Below, piece after piece: positions 13,279 to 25,139 of a DNA stretch of 64,000 nt (within the stretch, counting starts at the first letter, position 1; each line of letters opens with the position of its first letter). Position numbers and translations under genes: made by a program. Origin of the DNA: Takakia lepidozioides (lineage: Eukaryota; Streptophyta; Takakiopsida; Takakiales; Takakiaceae); the NCBI GenBank assembly GCA_030704615.1, contig CM060733.1:21824001-21888000 (forward strand), read 5' to 3'. The notes under the pieces are model-generated. The model ran no database searches, was not told the DNA's origin, and saw nothing but the letters and a program-made list of their open reading frames with translations.

Positions 13279-15810
13279 TTAGGCCCAATACTTGTTCTTC
13301 TTGCTGATCAAATCTCTTGTGTTGATCTGGTCAATTTTGGCTGCCAAGATGAAATCATTCTCACTAAGGCCCCCTGCACCTCACAGCACAATCATATTAT
13401 TCCCTCCAACACTATCAAACTCTCCAGCCAAGTTACACACAAATGGAGAGGCTCGATACCAGTTTTTATCGTACCTATCAAACCTTCATGGCCAGTGTAC
13501 TATCATGCATGTCAGCCGAATTCCAATTCCACAAAGAGTCACAAGATGAAGTCATAGAAGGCTGGGGTGGATTCCAATTTCACAGAAGCGGCCAGATACC
13601 CCAGAGAAGAACATGAGACATAGTTGTACTAATCGACCGAGTTTCCAACAGAGCCCACTGATTAGGGCACTCTGGCAACCCTGGAGGTTGTTGAGGAATC
13701 CAGGAGAAGTTACTGTGGTCCTGCAGAGGGTCCATATACATGCTCACTGAGTCACAGCATCTAAAGATTCCCACTTGCCCCAGAGAAAAAGTAGGTAACA
13801 ACTATGCCAAAGCTGTCGAAGATGAAGATTGAGCCCAAAGAGAACTTACCAATGGAATGAGTCCAAAGCTCTGCTCGAGCTCTGTTGTACTGCTCCAAAT
13901 GAAGGTCAGGATGGTGTTTCTCAGCCTCCGCAATGGTGGCAATTTGCTGAAAAAGCTCCAACCCTGATGTGAAATTTTTCAACTTCCAGTCACACTGCAG
14001 CCTGAGCGCCCCATCAGTCTTCACAACCCTCCACCCCACCACCTGCTTCCATAGAACGATAGTTTGGCGGTCTCTCCTTTGACATGAGGAAAATAGAGTA
14101 TCAAGAGTGGAGGGTGTGAAAATGACAACTGAGAACAACTCAACATCCATTCCTGTTCTCAATTACCCTCACCAATAAACCACGTGCACTCACATGACCC
14201 TTACACTATATTCAGCTTCCACTCAGGTTCCAGCAAAGGGGTGCTACGTTCACACAGCTCCTAGGCATTTTTAAACATCAAGCCCTCCGAGGCATGAAGC
14301 TGTTAATAAAAGCCTGTGTTCGTCAAACCTACTAAAAGTATTTGGAGCCCTGTAATCCCTCCGCAGCACATGCATTAATCCCTTGCTGTTTGGAAGCATA
14401 CATGCCCCAGAATAGAATTCCAAATCATCAAGAACTTTTTAAACCTGCTCAAATAGTGACAATTCGAAGTCTGTGTTCATCAAACCTACTCAATTAGAAC
14501 TTCAGATCATCAAGCCTTTTCTTAAGTGAGAATATGAAGCCATCTGAAAAGTATCAATACGGAGGTTTTGCTGCTGACCCAGTAAGACATTACCAAACCC
14601 CTTAGGAGCCCGAGATTGCCCCTCAAAATCACCAGAGTGAGAACCTTGGGCATACGCACCACAATTACACTATACCACCACTGAAGGATTCAACTACTGA
14701 GGCTCAACGGCAGAAGTGCGTTTACTGCTATTCAATGCCACATTTCCTATTTGAAGTTTGGGAGGGATACAAGATGCCACCTGAAGCCAATGCAAGTAAA
14801 ACTCTACCCATATAGATACAGCCTACTTTGAGAGGTGGGCTCCCTGAGTTTGCTACAGGTCTTTGGGGTTTCATGACTTTGACCACCACTCAAAATAAAT
14901 TTCACATCACCTCTCTACTCACGCCATTACGAAATCCTCTACCTTGCGTCAACACATGAAACAAGAAAACACTAACACCTACCTTGCGGAGTAGAGCCTT
15001 GGCCTCATCTTCAGATAGAGGGGTTGAACCTTCAGAAAGAGGCTGACAAGTCCTCTCCGAGAGGCTCATAAACGAGAACGTTGGGATGAGGATGTTATGT
15101 TCTGTGCCCTGATTGCCGATCACTTTTTCCCCAAAATTGCTCGCAATCTCAGCTGCAAATGAAATTCACCTCCATTGTTAATAAGTTCAGCCAGGAGCCG
15201 ATGGTGCCTTAAGGCATTGTCAAGCACAAACAGAGTTAATACTGAAGAATTCTCCCATGTGCCCGTCATGCTCGCCACACCTCCTTACCTCACAGACAGA
15301 TAGGTCGTCTCTATTTATCCACACCTCTGCATCTGCTCAACTAGTTCAGAGCAGAATAGAATTGTGAATGGAAACCAACGTAGAATTGACTTGCTATTCA
15401 TGGATTGAAGCTGCTTTAGTGTCATATTCCGACCCGAACCAAAATGCTCAAACCCCCTAAACCCCCTGCCTCCTCTCACACATGAACCAAACCATGCCTG
15501 GGAATGGGTCTCGAGCACCAAAGTCGCCCAGTAGATCCCCCGCCCGTACTACGAGTGACACGGACTTGTGTGACGGCCATCCGCCTCTTCTCGCTCCTCC
15601 CTTTCCCAGCGACCAGCTCCCTACATGCGATCTTTGCAGGAAACTTTGAATGTGGGTTTTGGAAGTAAGAATGCATGAGACGGAAGGCGAGGGAGAGGAG
15701 AGCAGGCAGGAGAGCGTGGGACGAGGGGATAGAGGCAGGGCAGAGACGGCCATAGCTCTCACCAACACACTGCAAAGAGGATGCCTGTTGTGTCTTGCAC
15801 TGAATTTCAT
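13279..15810 (-). CDS. Pterin-4a-carbinolamine dehydratase, plastid-type, complete (4 exons)
   Basis: Dehydrates 4a-hydroxytetrahydrobiopterin-type pterins; the family (PCD/DCoH/PhhB) recycles the cofactor of aromatic amino acid hydroxylases and has organellar members in plants. Coding exons on the minus strand: 15810-15498, 15152-14983, 14042-13850 and 13373-13279 (771 nt, 256 residues, TAA stop). Exon 1 gives a Ser/Arg-rich probable transit peptide and then DLLGDFGARDPFP, a plant PCD hallmark. Exon 2 holds ILIPTFSFMSLSERTC and the EDEAKALLRK helix. Exon 3 has KVVGWRVV, FTSGLELFQQIA and the active-site motif EKHHPDLHL with the later W-T-H. Exon 4 ends GLSENDFILAAKID. Tyr replaces the more usual Trp after the HHPDLHL motif. 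Intron 1 has a GC donor; the others are GT-AG. The upstream Met at 15810 or the in-frame Met at 15753 could be the start. Confidence 0.9.
15496..15497 (-). other. GC splice donor of PCD intron 1
   Basis: The exon ends ...CCCATTCCCAG and the intron begins GCATGG. The downstream exon supplies CT to complete an Ala codon, giving the family sequence DPFPAEI. No nearby GT donor keeps phase, so a GC-AG intron is the simplest reading. Confidence 0.7.
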
Positions 15811-15914
15811 CAGTCGTATCTGAAAACCTTGAGTAAGTAAACTCGGGTTCTTTAGAAATAGTTTTGTGTGTGCATTGACTGGAGGTCTATTTAATTATTT
15901 TTGGAAAATGATGT

Positions 15915-16075
15915 AGGTACCAACAGTCAGTAGCTCAGTTGGATAGTGCCCTGAGGGCCACCCAGATGATTCTGGGGTCAAATCCTGCTACTTGAGGGGT
16001 CTGGTATGCTCTTCTCCCCCTTCCCTGGGCGGTGTCCCATTTCTCAGCCTCCATGGCGCGGTTACCTGTGAAGTA
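15915..16075 (+). repeat. tRNA-derived SINE, family 1, copy 2
   Basis: A box TAGCTCAGTTGG at 15931-15942 and B-box-like GGGTCAAATCCTG at about 15975-15987. The body continues into a TGTCCCATTTCTCAGCCTCC segment that also occurs as a fragment near 31095-31150. The copy lies in the short divergent interval between PCD and the eS24 locus, so it may have altered their shared promoter. Confidence 0.8.
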
Positions 16076-16084
16076 GCTGACCGC

Positions 16085-16093
16085 AAACCCTAA
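16085..16093 (+). promoter_or_regulatory. Telo-box (AAACCCTAA)
   Basis: AAACCCTAA lies about 80 bp upstream of the first recognisable eS24 exon. Telo-boxes are well-known elements of plant ribosomal-protein and translation-factor promoters, which fits the locus. Confidence 0.55.
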
Positions 16094-16170
16094 ACGGGCA
16101 GCGTGAAGGGGAGGACCGCCTCTGAAGAGAGCTCTCTTTGAAGCTGCCTGGGTTGTGGGAGGTGCGGGAG

Positions 16171-18679
16171 TACTGTGCGCACGCGGAAGTTTATGACGAA
16201 TCGCTTGCTTGCTCGCAAGCAGTTTGTAAGTGTTGGCACCTTCCTCCGTTTCTTGCTGTCTGTGGGGGATCTCATGGAGTATGTTTGTCTTTCTGCTTCT
16301 TGCAGGTAGTAGGACGAGTTGTGTGTTTGTGATGCGTTGGCTGTAAAACTGCTGCTGCTGGACTTGGCTTTGACTGGTGTAGTCCGTTTGCTTTGCTTGT
16401 TCAGGTGATTGATGTTCTATCAGATGAAATAATTTCAACCTCTAACTTAGAAATAAGAGGGGACAGAGGCCCTGTTACTCATGAGTTTTCAAGAGATACT
16501 TATCCAGGCTGAGTTTCAAAAAATAAAAAATACAAAGTACAAGTTGATGGTCTTTCTCAGGCTGGCAAGCTTCAAGAATAATTGTGTGAGGGTGGCTATG
16601 GCGGCCTGCTGATCTTGTTGCACAGCAAAGCAGCGATGGTGTCGTTGCTGGTGGCCAGTAGGCTTGACGCTGCTTCCATCGGCCCAGCTTCCGCGCTGCT
16701 TTCGCTCTCTCCATGCTCGTGGCGGCCTGGGCCTTTCCTTGGGGAGAATGCCAGCTTTGTGACAGGGAGAGTGAGGCTGGTGCAGTTGCAGGGCGGAATT
16801 ATAGAGGAAGATCACTTGGATAAACAGTGGGAGGCGCAGACAGGAGAGCGTGTGGAAGAGATCATCTTCATGAGCAGTCACACTGCCGCTTCCAACCGGC
16901 CTGCCCTTACTGTGCATCCCATTGGAGTGCCACACTTGAGAGCGCATGAAAAGCCGCTGCCAACCCTGGGCGCGCCAATGTGTCTAAGGTGGGTTTCAAG
17001 TGGCCTGACCCTGTCATTTGAAGTTCCTAAAAAATGGGTACATGAGAAGCTAACGTGAGGAGGAGTTAGTTGGGTAGTCGTAGATAGCCTGTTTTTTCTC
17101 CCCTAGTTGGAGTTCTGAAGATCCTTCGACAGGACGATAGAAGAGTGCTGGCTTTTTGAGCGGTGAGGGAGGTCAGAAGAGGCGGTTCGCAACCGCAGCC
17201 TGAAATTTTGAGTAAGGAATAGGGTTCAATCGCACTCAAAGCTGTCGGGGATTTCCAGGCAGAACTGAAGGAGAAGCTTTCCAAGGTCTATGAGGTGCGC
17301 GATCCACCATCCATATTTGTGTTTGGATTCCACACTCAGTTTGGAGGTGGCAAGTCCACCAGCTTTGGTCTAATCTATGACAACTGTGAAGAAGTACGAG
17401 CCCAAATATCGACTTATCCGGGTAACTTTTTAAACCTGGCTGGGGACTGATTCTGCACACTGGGAAGCTAGGGATGTCTAAATGCAATAGTTTCGTTTGA
17501 ACCCACCGGTGTGTACAATCTCAAATAGGGGAATTAAGTAAGTTGAACTCAACGTTGGGCTGGGTGTTGTGGCACATTCATCATTAAGGCGACTCAGCTG
17601 CTGGAATGCTGTATTTTGTGTTGGCTTGGCCTTAGGTACCCTAGAAATAATATATAAAATACATGTGCACTATTTTGCAATTCAAAACAATGCAATCTTT
17701 GGTGACTTCGATCCTTTAGTTGATGAGAAGAACAGTTGCCCAACATTGTATCCACTTATTGAAAACATCCACAATCTTGATTCGGGCTAGAGTATATCCT
17801 CTCTTGCCCCAATTCTGCAGATTTAGGGATATGGTGGGCTGTCAGCTGTAGGAGAGCACTGGCTGCACCAGCACGCATTTACCACCCAGTAGATAGGTTT
17901 TTGCCCTTCTCATAATGTTCAGCATGCAAAGCCTTACTATCATGAGTGTATTCTCTCTCACCATGAGGTATTCCTAGTGTGAAATACGTATGGGTATGCC
18001 CCCGCTACACCCACTCACTCCCTGAATATTAGGTGGGCCCTTTATACACTAGTCTGCAAGCTTTGAGGCATATGTATGAGCCAATGCATGAGGGTGGGAA
18101 TGTTTTGTAGGCATGTTGGTCTGAGATTCAGAGGTTTTGGTCTGTTAATAAGTGGCTGGTGCCTTAATTGTGCGGCGGTTGCAGAATGGACTTGCAACAA
18201 AGGTGGAGAAGTCAAGAAAGCAGATTAAAGAACGCAAGAATCGGTCCAAGAAGATTAGGGGTGTAAAGAAGGTTGGTGCTCTTGCAAATTCCTGTTTACA
18301 TTATATATATTTGGTATGAGGCCTTAAATAAGAGAGTGAGCTGCATTTCTGTACAGCTCCAAAGAAGGTACTCACAGCTGCCTGTTTTGCCAAAAATTAG
18401 TGTTAAATCTATTGTAAGTTGCGACTATCATAAGTTGAGTGGCTCTAGATTTTTCAGGTCACAGCTTTCTTTGTTTTTCAATTTTCTGAGAAGTTTTGTT
18501 ATGGAGGCTTTACATCGCTCTCTGTGGATCCTCTGCTGAACATACACCTTGAGCACAGTAGACAGCGGTTTTTCTCAATTTGAAATTGTTTATTGACATA
18601 GTTGCATAGGGATTTAATGTTTGTCTTGGTGACTGTGCAGACCAAGGCTGGAGATGCCAAAGCAAGCAAAAAGAAGTAA
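16171..18679 (+). pseudogene. RPS24: Ribosomal protein eS24 (RPS24) locus, broken and fused with a GEK1/DTD2 fragment
   Basis: eS24 is a component of the 40S subunit. Recognisable exons: 16171-16225 (TVRTRKFMTNRLLARKQF, then donor GTAAGT), a remnant at about 16957-16988 ending ...PGRANVSK before donor GTGGGT, 17259-17421 ([15 protein letters not shown], then [20 protein letters not shown], then [11 protein letters not shown]), 18185-18271 ([18 protein letters not shown]...) and 18641-18679 (TKAGDAKASKKK, TAA). The splice sites of the later exons look intact. Three faults argue for loss of function. No ATG is found before the first exon up to the telo-box. The second exon has lost its 5' part at a junction with GEK1-like sequence. 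Exon 17259-17421 is about 8 nt short between IYD and KKYEP, which shifts the frame. An assembly or sequencing error could mimic part of this. Confidence 0.75.
16636..16956 (+). pseudogene. GEK1/DTD2-like D-aminoacyl-tRNA deacylase, 5' fragment
   Basis: The frame opens with MVSLLVASRLDAASIGPASA and contains EEDHLDKQWEAQTGE and SNRPALTVHPIGVPHLR, the signature of the archaeal-type D-aminoacyl-tRNA deacylase (GEK1/DTD2), which removes D-amino acids from tRNA. Only about 107 residues of a protein of roughly 300 are present. After about 16950 the sequence becomes eS24 exon in another frame. The fragment lies in the same orientation inside what should be an eS24 intron plus the start of an eS24 exon. 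No later GEK1 exons were found in the window. It is either a captured gene fragment or the result of a rearrangement. Confidence 0.75.
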
Positions 18680-19611
18680 AATGCAGTGGGCGGGCGGTTC
18701 CGGGTTTCGGGTTCCTCTGAGGACTTATTGCCACTGCTGCGAATCATGCTCGGTTGTGTCTTACAAAAGAGTTCTCAAGTAAACACTTTTAATGGCAAAC
18801 AACACCCCAAGTTAAAGATTTTACACTAAACACTCTCAGTGTTGTGCATATACTTTGAAAATTTGTTAGCTGCTTGTTTGTTCGCGATGCCTAACCAATG
18901 GGGATACTCTGGTATGAATCCGGCTGATATATTTGCCACCTGACCAACTTTGACTTTGTTTATGACGAACTAGTTCTCAATTCTCTAAACCAAGCAGTAG
19001 GAATGTAATCAGGGAATGGGACCGCATTCGATCTAGTAAGTAGAGCGTAAGGACACGACAAAATCATCCACCTCTCTCTTGTGCTGCAAGTCCTCTTCGT
19101 TTTCTCTACTATTCACTGTGTGGAAGTCAGGCTTGTTTGAGAGGAAAAAGTTCCTTACTGGGCAACAATCATAGGATTTGATGGAAACGAAACGGCCCAT
19201 GTAAATGTCCACCCTCTTACATTTTCCACCATCGTGCAAGCATGCGCACATTCATCATTGGCAGGCACTACTGACACTGTACAAAAAATGTCTGACGCGA
19301 TTGCATGAGCATACAGTCAGACGTGCCCGCCCACCTTCATTCAAACGCCCGCCAATGGCTTCTCCCACGGACCTGTTTTCGACCTTCAAAACAACCCTTT
19401 GGGATCCTTATTGACCCATTGATCGCACAAAAAAATGCTTCAGAGATTAAAGGAGGGCACTGTCCATCCTGCACGGCCACAGCATGAGCACGCTAAGAAG
19501 GCCCTTTGAATCAGCACAGTGTCTCCCGCTCACGACTGGGAGCTAGTGCTGAGGCTTATTACACATTCCGCGGGTCTTCGTAAACTCTGCGCTTCATCAA
19601 AGTATTTAGCC
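18680..19611. other. Intergenic, no feature seen
   Basis: The first part is probably 3' flank of the eS24 locus. The remainder, up to the start of the 114-residue gene, would contain that gene's promoter. No repeat or further exon was recognised. Confidence 0.5.
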
Positions 19612-22600
19612 ATGGTGGACAGAGCCGTGTTGCACAGAGTGTGGGACAAGTGGTCGTCGTCGTCGATAGCCGGCTCGGGTTAGTTACCCCCAGCTCCACT
19701 GTGCTTGTGATGCTAAGTGTCAGGTGAGTGGTTAAGACTCTACTGTTGATACTTAGGGTTTTCTGACATTTTGCGTGTTGGCCTACTTACCAAATTTCAA
19801 ATGACTCCAATTCCAGACAATTGCACTATCTCGAGACATTGTTTGTGTACAATGTTCGAGTGTGCTTAATGTTTGGCTGGTTTAGTCAATTTGTACTCTA
19901 GCACTATATCCTCCAGGTCGAACTCGTAGTATGTCGCATACTCTCTCACTGTGCTGGATTTGTGTACGCCTGAGCTACAGAAAATTCTGGGCTGATCACA
20001 TGTACTGGGCGAAGACCCCTGCCCAGCTTGGAAGAGTTCTTAACACACTGGAACTACCGCTGCACGAAGGAGCACCCTCACTCCCCTTCCTTCTCCTGTA
20101 CCCTACCTCGACTTTCACCCTCGATCTTTGCCCTCCGTCCCCTTTTTGTCTACCTCCCTCATAATTTGGCAAGCAGCCCCTAGTTCTGGTTTCAGATATG
20201 TATTCGCCTCATCATCCATGATTCACCTAGTACCTTTGCACCAGAAACAACTAAAAGACTCTGCTAGTTGGGAACTGCAGTTGTGGGTATCGGGCGGAGT
20301 GTTACAGCATCAAAACATTTTTTCTCGTATCAGGGAATCAACTTCCATATTGGCTTGACCCACCTAGTACACCTGAATAGTTTTGTTACAGACTGTCCGG
20401 AAAATGTATGGCATAATGACTTGACAACTAAACTTGTATAATGACAGTTTGTTTGCTGGACAGGATTTGACAAATGCTTTACATCTGACATATGGGTAGG
20501 TGACAAGGAAGGAGGGAGGGGTGGGCGGTCGTGTTTGCAGGCAAGCCATTGAAAGGGGCTGCTGTGGTGAATTTGGCACCTGACCGGCCAGCCAGATTTT
20601 CTGCACTTGTGTACGTTCAAATCCACGCAGTAGCTTCTCTAAGTTTTATTCAGAAGTACCAAGTGTTTGAAGGGAAAAGACATTTATGATCGAGTCTCTT
20701 TGAGCAAGGCCCACCATGTGCAAGATCCCCAAGAGTGAATAAATTTAGATGACTGGACCTAAAGGTTTAATGAATGTGGAAAAAACAAAGTTCGTACAAA
20801 GCACTGAGGACTTTTTCTGGGGTTACAATGAGGACTCAGGATAGAGCAGGAAGGGTTGTCCTTGAAAACAGCAGAGGTGCGACCAGTGGTGGAGGGCATC
20901 CAAAACAATACATTGCAGTCTAACTACTTCTCTATCGGGTCCAGCAAGTGTAAGTTTTCTGTCTCTCCCTCCCTTCACCCCTGCCTGTCCTAGAGGCAGG
21001 GAGGCATCATTGTTTGTGATCAGGAGAATGTTGAATACATTCTTTCATGAACCTATGTAGATAATCAGGATGTCTATAACTGTTCAAGCACTGAGCTGTT
21101 GCTGTTAGGAGTACTAACCCATGGAGTGGCACTCCAAGGCACCTAGCCAGAAAAGCTCATCGGTGGTTGCTGCAAAACTATTGTTAAGTCGAGTTTCAAT
21201 TTAAAAGAAAAAAGGATGATTAGAGGGACATTGTAAATATGGCTGCCTTCCGTGCCAAAAACTGAACCCATAGCAAATATGTGAGGAGCCAAAGTGCATA
21301 GTTGAACCAATTGTTAACCAGATAAATACATGGCAACGAGAAACTCATAGACAGCAAGAACTGCACAAGCTATGAGCCGTGCCCTGGAAAATCGTATGAG
21401 CAATCATGATTGTGCAGCCAAATACACACTTTTAACTGGCAGCCACTTCACTTCAAGCGGGACTCTCATCACATCTCCTTGGTCCATGTCTCTCACAACA
21501 ACCCAACACACTAGGTGCTTGTGTCTGAAGCGTTGAGCCTCAACCCCTCAAGAGCACCAGCCAAGGACAAATAGAATTTGTAGTGGCTCATTGCTGCCGC
21601 CTTGTACCAAGATCCCCATTGACACTTCGCCACCTTTTGTGTCAAATTTATTACTAAATGTCTGAGAAACTAGCTATACAATACAGCTTTTCTTCCAGCT
21701 GCAGTAATACTCATTTGCCAAAAAGATGCCAAGTAATATTGTCACTAATGTGTTTCTCTTGAGGATATACATTCTGAGCCTCTTCAGGACAGGAGCCAGT
21801 ATGTTGAGCTTCAATCTCTGGCAGTAGCACAAGCCCACCAAAAATCATATGAACAGAAATCATATTAGAGTACAGCCTGCCATCTTTTACCAGGATCACC
21901 TTTTGAAATTTCACACCATTGTGGCTCAGATTCATTGCTAAAGGTCTGAGAAGAGTATGCTTTGAGTCTCCCTTTGGAGAACCGGTTTCCGTACAAGTGT
22001 GGATATTGTATTTCGGCCTTTAGTCCGTTCAAAATGATCAAGAACAGGCTTCTTATGTCTCAAATGGGGAGCTTTGTAAATCCTACTATGTAAGTTAGGT
22101 TCTGTGTGTGTGTCTCTCTCTCTGTCTCTCATCATTCTTTGGGTAAGCCCGGAGTACTCTATGATTTGATTGCTAGAATTATGTCTTGGCTGAGTCTTCC
22201 TGTGTTGAGTATGTCTGCAGCCTCTGTTGGGAACTGATAAACTCAGTGGGGAGTTATAAAAGCCAGTCAATGCTGAACAGGATGTACTTGATTTGTCTTT
22301 TTATGGAGTCTCTTTATAAGACAGCATTCTTTCTGGTTTCCTTATCATGTCTTCTTCCATGTGACTTCCCTTGAGGTTTAGTCCCGGTGCCTTTGTTTTC
22401 ATCTTTGAAAACTCTTCTTTACCTTGGATGTGGCTATCTCAATTTGTCTTTAGTTACCTCTCAAATGTGAGTTCAGAGTTTACTAGCCACTCAAAGTGAT
22501 ATACTATGAGAAACTCGTGACGCAACGGAGCTTCACTTGAGCTGAAGTACTACAAATTCGCAGTTGCCTGATAGGTGCCCAGTCATATAAACACTCCTGT

Positions 22601-23402
22601 AGTTGCCTGAGGATATGCTTTTCAAGACAGGAGTTTGATTGCTGTGGCTTCTAGTGAGGATGTTGTATTTCCAGTTTGACTTATCAGGGAGTATGCTTGC
22701 TTGATAAAAGTTGGAGGGGTCTGTGTGCAGATTTGGTGACAACAGTGCTGGAGCAATGGTATTATGCGCGCTGTGTGAACACAACCCATGCTTCAGGGGC
22801 TGGAGCTCTCATTACGCGCACACTCTCGTACATAATCATTGCCACGTACGTGCCCCAACATGTCTTTATGGTAGGACATGGTTGAGTCTCATGCAGACTT
22901 GCTGTTTGTGGGGTATGTGTGGGAGGCTCATGCATCCACTCTGCTTCTGAGCTATGGGAGGTTGTTAGCTGCTAGATAACTACGTCTGTTCCCTCCTGGG
23001 ATTGTCAATTGAGCGGGGGGGGTTATTTCCATCCAATTCAATGCCCGCAACACTACAGCATGTGGTTGTTGGGAAAGTAGTACTTGGTGAGTACAGACAA
23101 ACATAACGTAGTGATCCCTCTTGTGGCAGGATTCATCTTTGGTAGCATTCAATCACTGAGGAACAGTTTGTAGGATTGTTGAGCAATTTGATTTTGGATT
23201 TCGGTTTGTGTTGTTGCCCTGTTCACGAATAGAATATCCTTAGTTGGCCATACATCCATCCAGCCAGTTTTCTACTCTATTTCACTGACTCTTTGCAATA
23301 ATTCTATGGATTTGAAGGTATCAAGGGGGCTTAGGAGCGGCATCCAAGGCTGTTGCAGCACTGGATGCCTTCATTGAGCAGCTCATTCCAAGAGTTGCCT
23401 GA
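19612..23402 (+). CDS. Small spliced gene of unknown function, 114 residues
   Basis: Four exons join in phase: 19612-19678, 20872-20949, 22731-22845 and 23318-23402 (345 nt, TGA stop). The donors are GTTAGT, GTAAGT and GTACGT; the acceptors are CAG, CAG and AAG. The product opens MVDRAVLHRVWDKWSSSSI, then has EVRPVVEGIQNNTLQSNYFS, a hydrophobic strand-rich middle (SKYLVTTVLEQWYYARCV, GAGALITRTLSYIIIATY) and a C-terminal helix (GAASKAVAALDAFIEQLIP). The helix-strands-helix order is compatible with a roadblock/longin-type alpha-beta fold, but that is inference. No signal peptide is evident. I do not recognise the family. Exons 2-4 are well supported; the link to exon 1 rests on phase and a good donor. 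Confidence 0.6.
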
Positions 23403-24946
23403 TGAGGTCTGTCTCCCTCCCTTTTTCCTCTCCCTGTGTCTGTGTGTTGAACCAAGATGAGGGATGCTGATGTACAATATGGACATGAAAGTAAGGAGTC
23501 GCTTGTATCATTCTTTGCCATTGGATTCCAGGAAGGTGGAAATGAAGCTCGTATCATATCGAATTGAGCCTTGGGTTGGCTATCTGGTGGAATTTTACAT
23601 GCCTTTATTGACGTTTTGATTGTTACCCTTTCGCTCTCTCATTGTACTCTTGAATTGGGCTGTCACTTGCGCAGATTCAGGTAGTGAACCTGACGGTTTG
23701 AGACAGTCAGCCAAGTACTCATCAATCTCCCTTTTTCTTTCGACACCGGCTTCCACTGGTTACTTGAAGGCTGGCACATATTTGCTTTATTTGGACATTG
23801 AAGATATGAGGAAATGATGATGAAATAAAAAAAGCTCGAGTTGGAGTGACACGCAATGGGAAGATAGGAGCCAAGACCAGCCCACGGGTGATTTCTGAAC
23901 AGCACTAACCTCTTTAGCTAAGATCAACATCATTCAACAGAGGCTCCAATTTTTTCTTTCCCCTAAATGGCAGCGTTAACATGCAACTTCTAAATTTTCA
24001 AAGAAATTGGATAAGTTTTTGGGATGCCTCATTTGTAATGGTCCAGAGTCTAGAGGGTCTACAAGTTCTCAACTTTCTTGCATTTTCTACAAGCTACTTT
24101 TTTATTTTGGAAAAAATTGGGTTGTGTTGTTCTGAAAACCAAATGGGTCAAAGGTGCTCGACCTAGTTGAAAACATTCTCCCAAGTTTTTGATCATAACC
24201 ATCCATAGATGGTGCTTGCCCTTGCAAGTCCTCTAAATCACATTGCCTTACCCACCCACCCTGCCCCACCTTGTTTCTAAGCACATTTGATGAGCATGAA
24301 GTTTGGGGAGCTTCAGAAAAGTTATTACAACAGAAATATCTGAGAAACTGTGATTTGTGTGAGCAGCTATGTGAGGAGTTATGGACTAATGCATCTTTGG
24401 TTGACGGTTTTAACGCCCACAAGCATATTTCCGTGCGCAAATTGTGACAACATTTACAGTTGTGAGTTTGAAAAATGTTTCTGGACTTCTACATTCTTGT
24501 GGACAAGATGAGGCTCAGCAACAGTACCCAGCCATATCTCTTGCACCCATACTGCCTGCCCAGCTGCCTTGCATTTCTAACTATTTCAGCAGTGTGAATG
24601 GACCAAAAAGCATGTCGGTTGCATCCAAACATTGTAACACTGGTCTGAACTTTTACCAGCCTGTTTTTCGGCCGGTATGGGGGAGCGGTCGAGTCATGCC
24701 GCAACATCTTTACGCGTATCTCCCCCTTGTTTCATGTGCTACATAAGAGTAAGGCTCTTTTTGACTGGTTTTCTACATGACTGCGGAGCTCTGGGCCGTT
24801 GTTTTAAGTCTAACCGGAGTTTCCCTACTCATATCTTACTTAGGAAGCTTCGCATAGATTTATAAAAAGACCCAAGTATACAAATCGGTAAAACTATCCC
24901 AAAGAGGAGAAACAAAATCTCATAGAGCTAGATATATTGACAACAG
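23403..24946. other. Intergenic, no feature seen
   Basis: I read both strands and found no exon with family similarity, no terminal repeats and no tRNA-like boxes. The beginning is the 3' flank of the 114-residue gene. Confidence 0.4.
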
Positions 24947-25020
24947 AAAGGCAGTAGCCCTTCTGGTGAAGTGACACCATAAGTTACACTCCCTTCAGGA
25001 GGCGTCATACTTTTTTTTTT
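24947..25020 (+). repeat. SINE family 2, 3' end with T-run
   Basis: It matches the tail of the copy at 41567-41735: GTAGCCCTTCTGG, GACACCATAAGTTAC and GGAGGCGTCATAC, followed by ten T. The tRNA-like head is missing (5' truncation). Confidence 0.7.
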
Positions 25021-25139
25021 ATTGACAAACAGAAATCAAACTTCTCTTACTACACTCTTCTCTTCATGTAGGGATGCAAATCCAAAACCTGGTGACGAAC
25101 TCAGGGATTCATCCATCGATCTTCTATCATCCATCCAGC

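Noticed and set aside
15935-16438. Minus-strand open frame of 167 codons
   Set aside because: It runs across the SINE and antisense to eS24 exon sequence; no domain.
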